Of a stretch of 64,000 nucleotides of DNA, positions 25,744 to 34,358 are shown one piece after another. Both the position numbers and the translations under genes were made by a program. The stretch covers positions 1 through 64,000 of the forward strand of contig NZ_OBDY01000039.1 in the NCBI RefSeq assembly GCF_900215205.1, read 5' to 3'. Position 1 is the stretch's first letter, and every line of letters begins with the position of its first letter. The notes under the pieces are model-generated. The model saw nothing but the letters and a program-made list of their open reading frames with translations. It searched no databases and was not told the DNA's origin. The stretch is from Paractinoplanes atraurantiacus (lineage in GTDB: Bacteria > Actinomycetota > Actinomycetes > Mycobacteriales > Micromonosporaceae).

Positions 25744-27467
25744 AGTCGGTGCGAAAGCGCGCCAACCGGGACAGCGGCCGGCGCGGCCAGGTCGATCACG
25801 GTGTCGACCTGGGCGGCGACGTCGGTGCGGTGGGTGATCAGGAGGACCGAGCGGTCGCCGGCGGCGGCCAGCAGGTCACGGGTGAGGGCGACGGCGGTCT
25901 CGTCGTCGAGGTGTTCGGTGGGCTCGTCGAGGATCAGGACGCGGAAGTCGGCCAGCAGGGCCCGCGCCAGAGCCAGGCGGCGGCGCTGGCCACCGGAGAG
26001 GGCCATGCCGTGCTCGCCGACGAAGGTCTCCAAGCCGTCGGGCAGCGTCTCGGCCCAGTCGAGGAGGCGGGCGCGGGCCAGGGCGGCGCGCAGGTCGGCC
26101 TCGGTGGCGTCCGGGCGCCCGATGCGCAGGTTGGCCGAGATCGTGGTGTCGAACAGGTACGCGTCCTCGGGCAGATAGCCGACGACCCGCCGCACCTCGT
26201 CGGGGTCGAGCCGCCGCAAATCGGTCCCGTCGAGGGTGATCCGCCCGGCCGTGGGGTCGAGGAAGCGGACGAGCAGAGCCGCGATGGTGCTCTTGCCGGA
26301 GCCGCTCGGGCCGACGAGAGCCACCCGCGCCCCGGCCGGCAGCTCGAAGCTGACATCGTGCACCGCGGTGCGCCCGCGCACCCACGAGGCGCTGACACCG
26401 TCGACGCTGATCACGGGCGTGCTGCTCGCCACCGGCTCAGGATGCGCCGGCGAGGTGACAGGGTCGGGGGTGCCGAGGATCTCGGCCAGTCGGGTCAGGG
26501 AGGCGCGGGCGGCGGCGAAGCGCTGGGCGGCGACCGGGAGGCCGGCGATCGACTCGTACACGGCCAAGGGGGTCAGGACGATGACGGCGAGCAGTTCGCC
26601 GTCGAGAGCGCCGGAGCGGACGGCCACGGCCCCGGCGGCCAGGCCGGCGATCAGGCTCAGGCCGGTGGCCAGGGCGGTCACGGCGGCCGAGGCGCCGGCC
26701 GCGGCGGTGGAGCGCTGCTCCGCGCGGCGCAGGCGGGTGTCGGCCTCGGCGAGGCGGGCCAGCTGGGCGGGTGCGGCACCGTACGCGATCAGATCGGGCA
26801 GGCCGTGCAGCAGGTCGACGGTGGCGGTGGCCAGGTCGCCGCGCAAGGGGGCGAGACGGCCGTCGGCGCGGCGGGCCGCGGCGGACTGGAGCAGCGGCAC
26901 GCCGACGGCCACGGCGAGCAGGCCGAAGGCGAGCGCCGCTCCGGCGATCGGGGACAGGGCGCCGACCAGCAGGACCGATCCGAGTCCGACGACGGCGGCG
27001 ACCGTGTAGGGCAGCACGACGCGGACGAGCATGTCGAGCACGGCGTCGACGTCGGCGGCCAGCCGCTGGGCCAGGTCGGCGCCGCGGAATCCGGCCGTGC
27101 CGGCCGGGGCGAGGGCGGCCAGGCGGTCGAAGAGCCGGACGCGCAGGCGGCCCAGCACGCGCAGGGCGGCGTCGTGACCGGCGAGGCGCTCGGCGTAGCG
27201 GAAAACGCCCCGCCCGATGCCGAAGGCCCGGACTGCGACGATCGCCACCATCAGGTGCAGCACCGGCGGGTGCAGGGCGGCCCGCGAGATCAGCCAGGCC
27301 GAGGTGGCCATCAGCCCGACCGCGGCCCCGGCCGCGCCGACACCCGCCAGCACGGCCAGCAGGAGCCCGGGCGCGGCGGGCCGCGACGCCGTGCGCAGCA
27401 GCGTGAACCAGGTCATGGAAACACCGTCCGAGTAGTGCCGCGTCCCGCCGGGAACGAACCGGGTCAT
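25740..27467 (-). CDS. cydC: CydC: ABC transporter subunit for cytochrome bd assembly
   Basis: A 575-residue half-transporter (membrane plus ATPase domains), the partner of CydD. The heterodimer exports cysteine/glutathione or binds heme and is required for cytochrome bd maturation. Six helices fill residues about 25-310 (LLLAVLAGVGAAGAAVGLMA onward). The ATPase has Walker A GPSGSGKST, Q-loop VGYLPEDAYLF, signature ALSGGQRRRLALARA, Walker B VLILDEPTEHLD and a switch His in LLITHRTD. The ATG at 27467 overlaps the cydD stop (ATGA). A second ATG at 27416, preceded by a near-copy of the same junction sequence, would give the usual start (MTWFTLLRTASRP). Confidence 0.9.
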   Translation of the reverse strand: MTRFVPGGTRHYSDGVSMTWFTLLRTASRPAAPGLLLAVLAGVGAAGAAVGLMATSAWLISRAALHPPVLHLMVAIVAVRAFGIGRGVFRYAERLAGHDAALRVLGRLRVRLFDRLAALAPAGTAGFRGADLAQRLAADVDAVLDMLVRVVLPYTVAAVVGLGSVLLVGALSPIAGAALAFGLLAVAVGVPLLQSAAARRADGRLAPLRGDLATATVDLLHGLPDLIAYGAAPAQLARLAEADTRLRRAEQRSTAAAGASAAVTALATGLSLIAGLAAGAVAVRSGALDGELLAVIVLTPLAVYESIAGLPVAAQRFAAARASLTRLAEILGTPDPVTSPAHPEPVASSTPVISVDGVSASWVRGRTAVHDVSFELPAGARVALVGPSGSGKSTIAALLVRFLDPTAGRITLDGTDLRRLDPDEVRRVVGYLPEDAYLFDTTISANLRIGRPDATEADLRAALARARLLDWAETLPDGLETFVGEHGMALSGGQRRRLALARALLADFRVLILDEPTEHLDDETAVALTRDLLAAAGDRSVLLITHRTDVAAQVDTVIDLAAPAAVPVGALSHRL

Positions 27468-29251
27468 AGGACACCGTCCGAGGTCAGCCGGGCCGCGCCG
27501 GAGATCAGCCGGGCGTTGCCGGAGGTGTAGCCGGGTGCTGAGCCGGCGGAACCCGCGGCGGCGGGGGTGCCGGTGGCGAGGGCGCCGGCCGGGGTGAGGT
27601 CGACGACGCGGCCGGCCAGGGCGATCAGTTCGGGGCGGTGGGCGGCGATCAGCACGGTGCGGCCGTGGGCCAGCCGGCGGATCGCGGCCATGACCTGGTC
27701 GGCGGTGGCGGCGTCGAGGTTGGCGGTGGGCTCGTCGAGCAGCACGATCGGCGCGTCCCGCAGGAAGGCGCGGGCCAGGGCGATCCGCTGGCGCTGCCCG
27801 GCCGACAGGCCGGTGCCGTCGTCGCCGAGGACCGTGTCGTAGCCCTGCGGCAGGCCGAGGATGAACGTGTGCGCCCCGGCAAGGTGGGCCGCGGTGACGA
27901 CGTCGGCGTCCGGCCCGGCGCCGAGCGCGATGTTCTCCCGCACGGTTCCCCCGAACAGGTGCGGCCGCTGCGGCACCCACGCGATCCGCGACCGCCAGGC
28001 ATCCGGATCGACCGACGCCAGGTCGGCGCCGCCGACAGTCACCCGGCCCGAGCCGACGGCGAAGCCCAGCAGCACGTTCAGCGCCGTGGATTTTCCGCAC
28101 CCGCTCGGCCCGGTCAGCGCCACGATCTCCCCCGGCTCGATCACCGCGGTCAGCCGCAGCGCGTCGCTGTCGCGGTAGCGAACGACGACGTCCTCGAACG
28201 CGATCACCCCGCCCGGCGCGGAACCCGAACGCGTGGCCTCCGAAGGCGCGGAGCCCGAAGGCGCGGCCTCCGAAGGCGCGGAACCCGAAGGCGTGCCCGT
28301 CGGAGTCGCCGGGGTGTCGAGGATGGCGAAGGCCTCCTCGGCCGCGGCCAGGCCTTCCGCGCTGGCGTGGTAGTTGGCGCCGACCTGGCGCAGCGGCAGA
28401 TACGCCTCGGGGGCCAGGATCAGCACGAGCAGGGCCGTGGCCAGGTCGAGACGCCCGTCGACCAGGCGCAGGCCGATGCCGACCGCGACCAGCGCCACCG
28501 ACAGCGTCGCCAGCAGTTCCAGGACCAAGGACGACAGAAACGCGATTCGTAACGTACGCATCGTCAGGCGCCGCTGATCGTCGCTGATCCGCCGGATCGT
28601 GGCGGCCTGGGCCCGGGCCCGCCCGAACAGCTTCAGCGTCGGCAGCCCGGCGATCACGTCCAGGAAGTGGTGGGACAGCCGGGTGAGCAGCTTGAACTGC
28701 CTGCGGTTGGCGCTCTCGGTCTGCAGGCCGACCAGCGCCATGAACACCGGGATCAGCGGCAGGGTCAGCACGATCGTCACGGTGGCGATCAGGTCGGCCG
28801 GCAGGATCCGGGCCAGCACGATCGCCGGGACCAGCCCGGCCAGCACCAGCTGCGGCAGATAGCGGGCGAAGTACGCGTCGAGCGCGTCCAGCCCCCGTAC
28901 GACCAAAGTGACCGCACCCCCCGTCTCGGCCGCACCCGGCCGCTCGGCGAGCCGCCGGAGCAGGGCCAGGCGCAGCTCGCTCTTGACCGAGGCCGACGAG
29001 CGGGCCGCCACCGCCTCCTGCGCCCAGGAGACCGCGGCCCGTCCCGCGATCACGACCGCCAGCCCGATCAGCGTGGCCCGCAGGTCGCCCAGGCCGGCGC
29101 CGTGCAGGAAGACCGCGGTGATGCCGTCGGCCAGCAGCGTCGCCTGGGCCACGATCAGCCCGGCCAGGACGGCGCCGAGCACGACCGTGACCACCAGGTA
29201 GGCCCGGGTGCTCCGGGCGTACCTGAGCAGCCGCGGATCCAGCGGCCTCAT
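27464..29251 (-). CDS. cydD: CydD: ABC transporter subunit for cytochrome bd assembly
   Basis: A 595-residue ABC half-transporter. The membrane domain spans residues about 15-300, with the CydD-type segments VVIAGRAAVSWAQEAVAARS and LPQLVLAGLVPAIVLARI. The ATPase has Walker A GPSGCGKST, signature LSAGQRQRIALARAFLR, Walker B IVLLDEPTANLD and a switch His in LIAAHRPELI. The linker at about 320-345 is a 10-residue repeat (SGSAPSEA...) encoded by a 30-bp tandem repeat at 28216-28293. A variable tail of about 35 residues follows the ATPase. It overlaps cydB by ATGA at 29248-29251 and cydC at 27464-27467, so all four cyd genes form one coupled operon. Confidence 0.9.
   Translation of the reverse strand: MRPLDPRLLRYARSTRAYLVVTVVLGAVLAGLIVAQATLLADGITAVFLHGAGLGDLRATLIGLAVVIAGRAAVSWAQEAVAARSSASVKSELRLALLRRLAERPGAAETGGAVTLVVRGLDALDAYFARYLPQLVLAGLVPAIVLARILPADLIATVTIVLTLPLIPVFMALVGLQTESANRRQFKLLTRLSHHFLDVIAGLPTLKLFGRARAQAATIRRISDDQRRLTMRTLRIAFLSSLVLELLATLSVALVAVGIGLRLVDGRLDLATALLVLILAPEAYLPLRQVGANYHASAEGLAAAEEAFAILDTPATPTGTPSGSAPSEAAPSGSAPSEATRSGSAPGGVIAFEDVVVRYRDSDALRLTAVIEPGEIVALTGPSGCGKSTALNVLLGFAVGSGRVTVGGADLASVDPDAWRSRIAWVPQRPHLFGGTVRENIALGAGPDADVVTAAHLAGAHTFILGLPQGYDTVLGDDGTGLSAGQRQRIALARAFLRDAPIVLLDEPTANLDAATADQVMAAIRRLAHGRTVLIAAHRPELIALAGRVVDLTPAGALATGTPAAAGSAGSAPGYTSGNARLISGAARLTSDGVL
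28216..28293. repeat. 30-bp in-frame tandem repeat in the cydD linker
   Basis: Two complete units (28216-28245 and 28246-28275) starting GCGCGGAACCCGAA / GCGCGGAGCCCGAA, plus part of a third to about 28293. They encode a decapeptide repeat (SGSAPSEA plus two residues) in the loop between the membrane and ATPase domains of CydD, where length changes should be tolerated. Confidence 0.8.
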
Positions 29252-30243
29252 GCCGGGATCTTTTCGACGCTGAGCCGCTTGCGGAACACCCAGTAGGTCC
29301 AGCTCTGGTAGAGCAGCACGAACGGGGTGCAGCCGACCGCGACCCAGGTCATGACCTTCAGCGTGTACGGCGAGGCCGACGCGTTCGTGACGGTCAGGCT
29401 GTTGGCGTCGGCGATCGAGGACGGCATGACGTTCGGGAACAGCGTCACGAACAGCGCGAACACCGCCAGCACCAGGGTGGCCGCGGTGGCCAGGAAGGCC
29501 CAGCCCTCGCGCCGGGCCCGGATGGCCGGGATCGCGGCGAGCAGCGACACCGCGGCCGCGGCCATGAGGATCCAGCCGGCCACGTCGTGGTGAGCGATCG
29601 CCGTCCAGAGCAGGAATCCGGCCGCGACGACGACCGCCGGGCCGATCAGCCGCGCCGCGAGCCGGCCGGCCCGCTCCCGGATCTCGCCGTCGGTCTTGAG
29701 CGCCAGGAAGACCGCCCCGTGCAGCGTGAACAGGGCCAAGGTCGTCAGACCACCGACCAGGGCGTACGGGTTCAGCAGGTCGAAGAAGCCACCCACGTAC
29801 TCGTGGTCGGCGTCCAGCCGCACGCCGCGCACGATGTTGCCGAAGGCGACGCCCCACAGGACGGCCGGGATCCAGCTGCCCGCGATGATGCAGAGGTCCC
29901 AGCGGCGCCGCCAGCGGTCGTCGTCGCGCTTGCCGCGGTATTCGAAGGCGACACCGCGGATGATCAGCGCGGCCAGGATGAGCAGCAGCGGCAGGTAGAA
30001 GCCGGAGAACAGGGTGGCGTACCACTCGGGGAACGCGGCGAAGGTGGCGCCGCCGGCGACGATCAGCCACACCTCGTTGCCGTCCCAGACCGGGCCGATC
30101 GTGTTGATGAGCAGGCGCCGCTCGCGGTTGTCGCGGCCCAGCACGGGCAGCAGGATGCCGACGCCGAAGTCGAAGCCCTCGAGCAGGAAGTAGCCGGCCC
30201 ACAGCAGAGCGATGAGCGCGAACCAGACAGTGGTGAGTTCCAT
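29248..30243 (-). CDS. cydB: Cytochrome bd oxidase subunit II
   Basis: A 331-residue membrane subunit of cytochrome bd quinol oxidase, which works with CydA to reduce O2 to water at high affinity. The start MELTTVWFALIALLWAGYFL, then EGFDFGVG (residues about 22-29), is the CydB hallmark. GPVWDGNEVWLIVAGGATFA and FPEWYATLFSGFYLPL follow. Eight to nine helices are visible. The end (KVMTWVAVGCTPFVLLYQSWTY) is the usual last helix. The gene begins 13 bp after cydA and overlaps cydD by ATGA. Regulation is shared with cydA from the 31.7 kb promoter region. Confidence 0.94.
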   Translation of the reverse strand: MELTTVWFALIALLWAGYFLLEGFDFGVGILLPVLGRDNRERRLLINTIGPVWDGNEVWLIVAGGATFAAFPEWYATLFSGFYLPLLLILAALIIRGVAFEYRGKRDDDRWRRRWDLCIIAGSWIPAVLWGVAFGNIVRGVRLDADHEYVGGFFDLLNPYALVGGLTTLALFTLHGAVFLALKTDGEIRERAGRLAARLIGPAVVVAAGFLLWTAIAHHDVAGWILMAAAAVSLLAAIPAIRARREGWAFLATAATLVLAVFALFVTLFPNVMPSSIADANSLTVTNASASPYTLKVMTWVAVGCTPFVLLYQSWTYWVFRKRLSVEKIPA

Positions 30244-30256
30244 CGATGGGCCCCTG

Positions 30257-31654
30257 TTAGTAGGCGAACGCTAGCGGACGGTCCTCGTCGGAGGAGTCCG
30301 AGTCGGAGGGTGGGATTTCCGGGGCGCCGGCCCGGGCGTACTTCAGGAAGAGCCCGGCCTCGACGACCGCGAGCACGCCGTACAGCACGGTGAGGGTGAT
30401 CAGTGACGTCGCGGCCTCGCCGGTGCTGACCGAGGGCGAGACGCTCTCGGACGTCTTGAACAGGCCGAACACCGTCCACGGCTGGCGGCCCATCTCGGTG
30501 AAGATCCAGCCGAACGAGTTGGCCGCGAGCGGCCCGCCGAACGACAGGATGACGGCGAGCCACAACCATCGGTTCGTGGGCGTACGGCCCCGGCGCATGG
30601 CCCAGAGCGCGAGCAGCGCGACCGCCATGGTGGCGATGCCGAAGCCCATCATCAGGCGGAACGACCAGTAGGTGACGGGGATCGAGGGCGCGTACTCGCC
30701 GGGCCCGTACTTCTGTTCGTACTCGGCCTGAAGGTTGTCGATGCCCTCGACCTCACCGTCGAAGGTGCCGGTGGCGAGGAAGGAGAGCAGCGACGGGATG
30801 CGGACGCTGTAGAGCTCCTCCTCGCCGTTGAGCGAGCCGATCGTGAAGATCGAGAAGCTGGCCGGCTGCGAGTCCTGGTAGAGGGCCTCGGCGGCGGCCA
30901 TCTTCATGGGCTGCTGCTCGGTCATGATGCGGGCCTGCTGGTCGCCGGTGATGAGCACGCCGACGCCGGCGATCAGCACGACCCAGGCGCCGAGCTTGAG
31001 GCTGGGCCGGAAGACGTCCATCTGGTTCCTGCGCTTGAGGTGCCAGGCGCTGACCGCCATGAGCACCGCGCCGCCGGTGAGGAAGCAGGCGGTGATCGTG
31101 TGCGGGAACGTGACCAGGGTCGTCGAGTTGGTCAGGAGCTGCCAAATGCTGGTCAGCTCGGCCCGGCCGGTCTGCTCGTTCATCGTGTAGCCGACCGGGT
31201 GCTGCATCCACGAGTTGGCGGCCAGGATGAAGTACGCCGACAGCAGCGTGCCGATGGCGGCGGCCCAGATGGTCGCGAGGTGCACCTTCTTCGGCAGCCG
31301 GTCCCAGCCGAAGATCCACAGGCCGAGGAACGTCGACTCGAGGAAGAAGGCCAGCAGGCCCTCGATGGCCAGCGGCGCCCCGAAGACGTCACCGACGAAG
31401 CGGGAGTAGTCGCTCCAGTTCATGCCGAACTGGAACTCCTGCACGATGCCGGTGACGACACCGATCGCGAAGTTGATCAGGAAGAGCTTGCCCCAGAACT
31501 TGGTGGCCTTGAGGTAGTGCTCCTTACCCGTACGGACCCAGGCGGTCTGCAGGCCGGCGACGAGCACCGACATGCCGATGGTGATCGGCACGAACAAGAA
31601 GTGGTACACGGTGGTGATGCCGAACTGCCATCGGGCAATGTCGAGCGTGTCCAC
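30257..31654 (-). CDS. cydA: Cytochrome bd oxidase subunit I
   Basis: A 465-residue quinol oxidase subunit carrying hemes b558, b595 and d. Heme-ligand regions are visible: ARWQFGITTVYHFLFVPITI (His19-type ligand), the GLLAFFLESTFLGLW helix (the conserved Glu pair region), and PHTITACFLTGG (His186 region). The quinol loop contains GDQQARIMTEQQPMKMAAAE with the Lys/Glu pair. The shortish Q-loop fits actinobacterial short-Q CydA. The C-terminal tail is acidic (SDSDSSDEDRP). It is the first gene of cydABDC plus a small gene. Upstream DosR-like boxes at 31711 and 31768 indicate induction under hypoxia or respiratory stress. Confidence 0.95.
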   Translation of the reverse strand: MDTLDIARWQFGITTVYHFLFVPITIGMSVLVAGLQTAWVRTGKEHYLKATKFWGKLFLINFAIGVVTGIVQEFQFGMNWSDYSRFVGDVFGAPLAIEGLLAFFLESTFLGLWIFGWDRLPKKVHLATIWAAAIGTLLSAYFILAANSWMQHPVGYTMNEQTGRAELTSIWQLLTNSTTLVTFPHTITACFLTGGAVLMAVSAWHLKRRNQMDVFRPSLKLGAWVVLIAGVGVLITGDQQARIMTEQQPMKMAAAEALYQDSQPASFSIFTIGSLNGEEELYSVRIPSLLSFLATGTFDGEVEGIDNLQAEYEQKYGPGEYAPSIPVTYWSFRLMMGFGIATMAVALLALWAMRRGRTPTNRWLWLAVILSFGGPLAANSFGWIFTEMGRQPWTVFGLFKTSESVSPSVSTGEAATSLITLTVLYGVLAVVEAGLFLKYARAGAPEIPPSDSDSSDEDRPLAFAY

Positions 31655-31710
31655 GGGCTGGTCCTTTCCACGGATGGCTAGATCCTTTCGGCCGGCCCGC
31701 CCGCGGAGGA

Positions 31711-31724
31711 GGGTCTAAAGTCCC
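31711..31724. promoter_or_regulatory. DosR-like box between cydA and the P-type ATPase (13/14)
   Basis: GGGTCTAAAGTCCC matches the DosR core GGGACTWWAGTCCC at 13 of 14 positions (only A4 is T). Its centre is about 63 bp upstream of the cydA start and about 101 bp upstream of the ATPase start, so it could serve either divergent gene. Confidence 0.75.
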
Positions 31725-31767
31725 GTGGGTCCCAAGGCTTAAGTACCGCGAACCGATCTCGGCGCCC

Positions 31768-31781
31768 GGGACTTTCGGCTC
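31768..31781. promoter_or_regulatory. Second DosR-like site upstream of the P-type ATPase (11/14)
   Basis: GGGACTTTCGGCTC has a perfect left half (GGGACTTT) and a weak right half; 11 of 14 positions match. Centre-to-centre distance to the 31711 box is 57 bp, and it lies about 44 bp upstream of the ATPase GTG. Paired boxes are common in DosR promoters. Confidence 0.5.
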
Positions 31782-31818
31782 TCCCGCGCGCCGGGCGGAC
31801 CCGGAAGGCTTGCCCACC

Positions 31819-34353
31819 GTGGACACCGCAACCGCACCGACGGCGCTCGGGCTCACCTCCGATCAGGCCGCCCGGCGCCTCGCCGCCGACGGCCCCAACG
31901 CGGTCGACCCGCCGCGCCCTCGCCGCCTCGTCGGCCGGGTGGGCCGCCAGCTCGGCGACCCGCTCGTGCTGCTGCTGATCGCCGCCGCGGTGATCACGGC
32001 GCTGCTCGGCGACGTGCCCGACACCGCCGTGATCGTGCTGGTCGTTCTGGTCAACACGGTGATCGGCGTCGTTCAGGAAGTACGCGCCGACGCCGCCATC
32101 GCGGCTCTCGACCGCCTCGCCGCGCCGTCGGCGCGGGCGGTCCGCGACGGCCACGACCGCATCGTCGCGGCGGCGGATCTGGTCCGGGACGATCTCGTAC
32201 GTCTCGAGGCCGGCGACATCGTTCCGGCCGACCTCGCCCTGGTCGAGGCCCACCGGGCCACCTTCGACGAGTCGTCGCTGACCGGCGAGTCGGCGCCCGT
32301 CTCCCGCACGGCCGGCGAGGAGGCCGGGTCGGGGACGGTCCTGACCACCGGCCGGGCGACCGGCGTGGTCGTCCGGACCGGGGCGCGCAGCTCGCTCGGC
32401 CGCATCGCGGCGCTGGTCGCGCACACCGGCCCCGGCGCGACCCCGCTGCAGCGCCGCCTGGCGGCCCTGGGCCGGGCGCTGGGCCTGGCCGCGGTCGCGA
32501 TCTCCGCGGTCGTCTTCGCGGCCGGCGTGCTCGCGGGCCAGCCGGTGGCCCGGATGGCCATCACGGCGGTGAGCCTCGTCGTCGCCGCCGTGCCGGAGAG
32601 CCTGCCGGCCGTGGTGACCCTCGCGCTGGCCCTCGGCTCGCGCCGGATGGCCCGGACCAGGGCCATCCCCCGCCGCCTGCACGCGGTCGAAACCCTCGGC
32701 TCGGTCACGGTGATCGCCTCCGACAAGACCGGAACGCTGACCGAGAACCGGATGTCCGTCCAGCGCGCCCTGACGACGGACGGCACCGCCTTCGCCGTCA
32801 CCGGCGAGGGCTACGCCCCCACCGGCACGGTCACACCGGAAGTCGCCTCCGCCGGCTCACCACTGAGGGAATTGGCGCTCGGCGGGCTCCTGTGCAACGA
32901 CGCCGAGCTGATCGCGCCGGCCGCCGGCCGTCCGGAGTGGGCGGCCGCCGGCGACCCGATGGAGGCGGCTCTGGTCGCCTTCGCGGCCCGGTGCGGGCTC
33001 GACGCGGCAATCGAGCGGGGCCGCTACCCGCGCGTCGCCGAGCAGCCTTTCGATCAGGACCGCCGCCGCATGGTCACCGTTCACCGCCGGCCCGAGGGTG
33101 GCTACCTGACGGTCTGCAAGGGTGCGCCGGAGAGTGTCCTGACGGCCGACGGGCCGGACCAGGCCGCGGGAGAGCTGGCGGCAGGCGGGCTGCGGGTGTT
33201 GGCGGTGGCCACGGCAGTGACCCCGGAGCGGCCCGACCCGGCCGACCCGCCACCGCTGCGGGTGGCGGGACTGGTGGGTATCGGGGATCCGCTGCGGACC
33301 GGCGCGGCCGACACCGCTGCGGCGTTCGCGCGGTCGGGGGTGCGGCTGGTGCTGATCACCGGAGACCATCCCGCGACGGCGGCGGCCATCGGGCGGCAGC
33401 TGGGCATTCTCGGTGACGGCGACGAGGTCGCCTCCGGCCCCTCGGAGGTGGGCGCCCGGGTCTACGCCCGGGTGCAGCCGGAGGAGAAGCTCGACATCAT
33501 CGCCGCGCTGCAGGAGCGCGGCGACGTGGTGGCGATGACCGGGGACGGGGTCAACGACGCACCGGCGCTGCGCCGGGCCGACATCGGGGTCGCCATGGGC
33601 GGCGGCACCGAGGTGGCACGGCAGGCGGCCGAGCTCGTGCTGGTCGACGACAACCTCGGCACTGTCGCGTCGGCGATCGGCGAGGGGCGGCGGATCTACG
33701 ACAACATCCGGCGGTTCCTGCGCTACGCGCTCTCCGGCGGCATCGCGGAGCTGCTGGTGATGCTGGCCGGGCCGTTGCTGGGCATGCCGTTGGCACTGCT
33801 GCCGGGACAACTGCTCTGGATCAACCTGCTCACCCACGGCATCCCCGGGGTGGCGCTCGGCGCCGAGCCGGCCGATGCGGGCGTCAGCGACCGGCCGCCC
33901 CGGTCGCCTCAGCAGTCCGTGCTCGGTGACGGGCTGCTGGCCGGTGTGATCCTGGGCGGCCTCTGTCTCGGGTCGGTGACGCTGGCCGCCGGCGTGCTCG
34001 CCATGCTGTTCGACCGGCCGTGGCAGTCGGTGATGTTCGTGGTGCTCGGGCTGGCCCAGCTCGGTGTCGCCCTGGCCGTCCGGGCGCGGCCCGCGGCCGG
34101 GACACCCCGCAACCGCTGGTTGCTGATCTCGGTGATGGTGTGCGCGGTCCTGCAGGTCGGCGGCGTCCTGGCACCGCCGCTGCGAGCACTGCTCGGCACC
34201 GAGGCGCTGACCTGGCGCGAGCTCGTGGCCTGCGCCGTCTTCGCCGCGATACCCGCCCTGCTGCTGCGCGCGACGGCCCGGTGGGTGGGACTTTGGTCCC
34301 GACTGATCGGGCGCAAGGCCTCCGGCGCCGCCACGTCCGTGCGAGGAGAGTGA
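31819..34353 (+). CDS. P2-type cation-transporting ATPase (CtpF-like)
   Basis: An 844-residue P-type ATPase. The N-terminal cation ATPase domain starts ALGLTSDQAARRLAADGPNA. The actuator loop has TGESAPVSR. The helix-4 ion site is VVAAVPESLPAVVTLALAL (the PESLP/PEGLP signature of P2 pumps). The phosphorylation motif is DKTGTLTENRMSV, the nucleotide domain has KGAPESVL, and the hinge motif is TGDGVNDAPALRRADIG. The class fits Ca/Mg-type pumps; the nearest functional label I can offer is CtpF, a DosR-regulon member in M. tuberculosis. GTG at 31819 is preferred since GGAAGG lies 10 bp upstream. It shares the divergent, box-containing region with cydA, and its 3' end contains another box for the next gene. 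Confidence 0.9.
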   Translation: MDTATAPTALGLTSDQAARRLAADGPNAVDPPRPRRLVGRVGRQLGDPLVLLLIAAAVITALLGDVPDTAVIVLVVLVNTVIGVVQEVRADAAIAALDRLAAPSARAVRDGHDRIVAAADLVRDDLVRLEAGDIVPADLALVEAHRATFDESSLTGESAPVSRTAGEEAGSGTVLTTGRATGVVVRTGARSSLGRIAALVAHTGPGATPLQRRLAALGRALGLAAVAISAVVFAAGVLAGQPVARMAITAVSLVVAAVPESLPAVVTLALALGSRRMARTRAIPRRLHAVETLGSVTVIASDKTGTLTENRMSVQRALTTDGTAFAVTGEGYAPTGTVTPEVASAGSPLRELALGGLLCNDAELIAPAAGRPEWAAAGDPMEAALVAFAARCGLDAAIERGRYPRVAEQPFDQDRRRMVTVHRRPEGGYLTVCKGAPESVLTADGPDQAAGELAAGGLRVLAVATAVTPERPDPADPPPLRVAGLVGIGDPLRTGAADTAAAFARSGVRLVLITGDHPATAAAIGRQLGILGDGDEVASGPSEVGARVYARVQPEEKLDIIAALQERGDVVAMTGDGVNDAPALRRADIGVAMGGGTEVARQAAELVLVDDNLGTVASAIGEGRRIYDNIRRFLRYALSGGIAELLVMLAGPLLGMPLALLPGQLLWINLLTHGIPGVALGAEPADAGVSDRPPRSPQQSVLGDGLLAGVILGGLCLGSVTLAAGVLAMLFDRPWQSVMFVVLGLAQLGVALAVRARPAAGTPRNRWLLISVMVCAVLQVGGVLAPPLRALLGTEALTWRELVACAVFAAIPALLLRATARWVGLWSRLIGRKASGAATSVRGE
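34287..34300 (+). promoter_or_regulatory. DosR-like box inside the ATPase 3' end, upstream of the first nitroreductase (13/14)
   Basis: GGGACTTTGGTCCC matches GGGACTWWAGTCCC at 13 of 14 positions, and its GGGAC/GTCCC arms are perfect complements. It lies within the last 22 codons of the ATPase and about 65 bp upstream of the nitroreductase ATG. The site therefore likely gives the nitroreductase pair its own promoter. Confidence 0.75.
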
Positions 34354-34358
34354 TTGTC

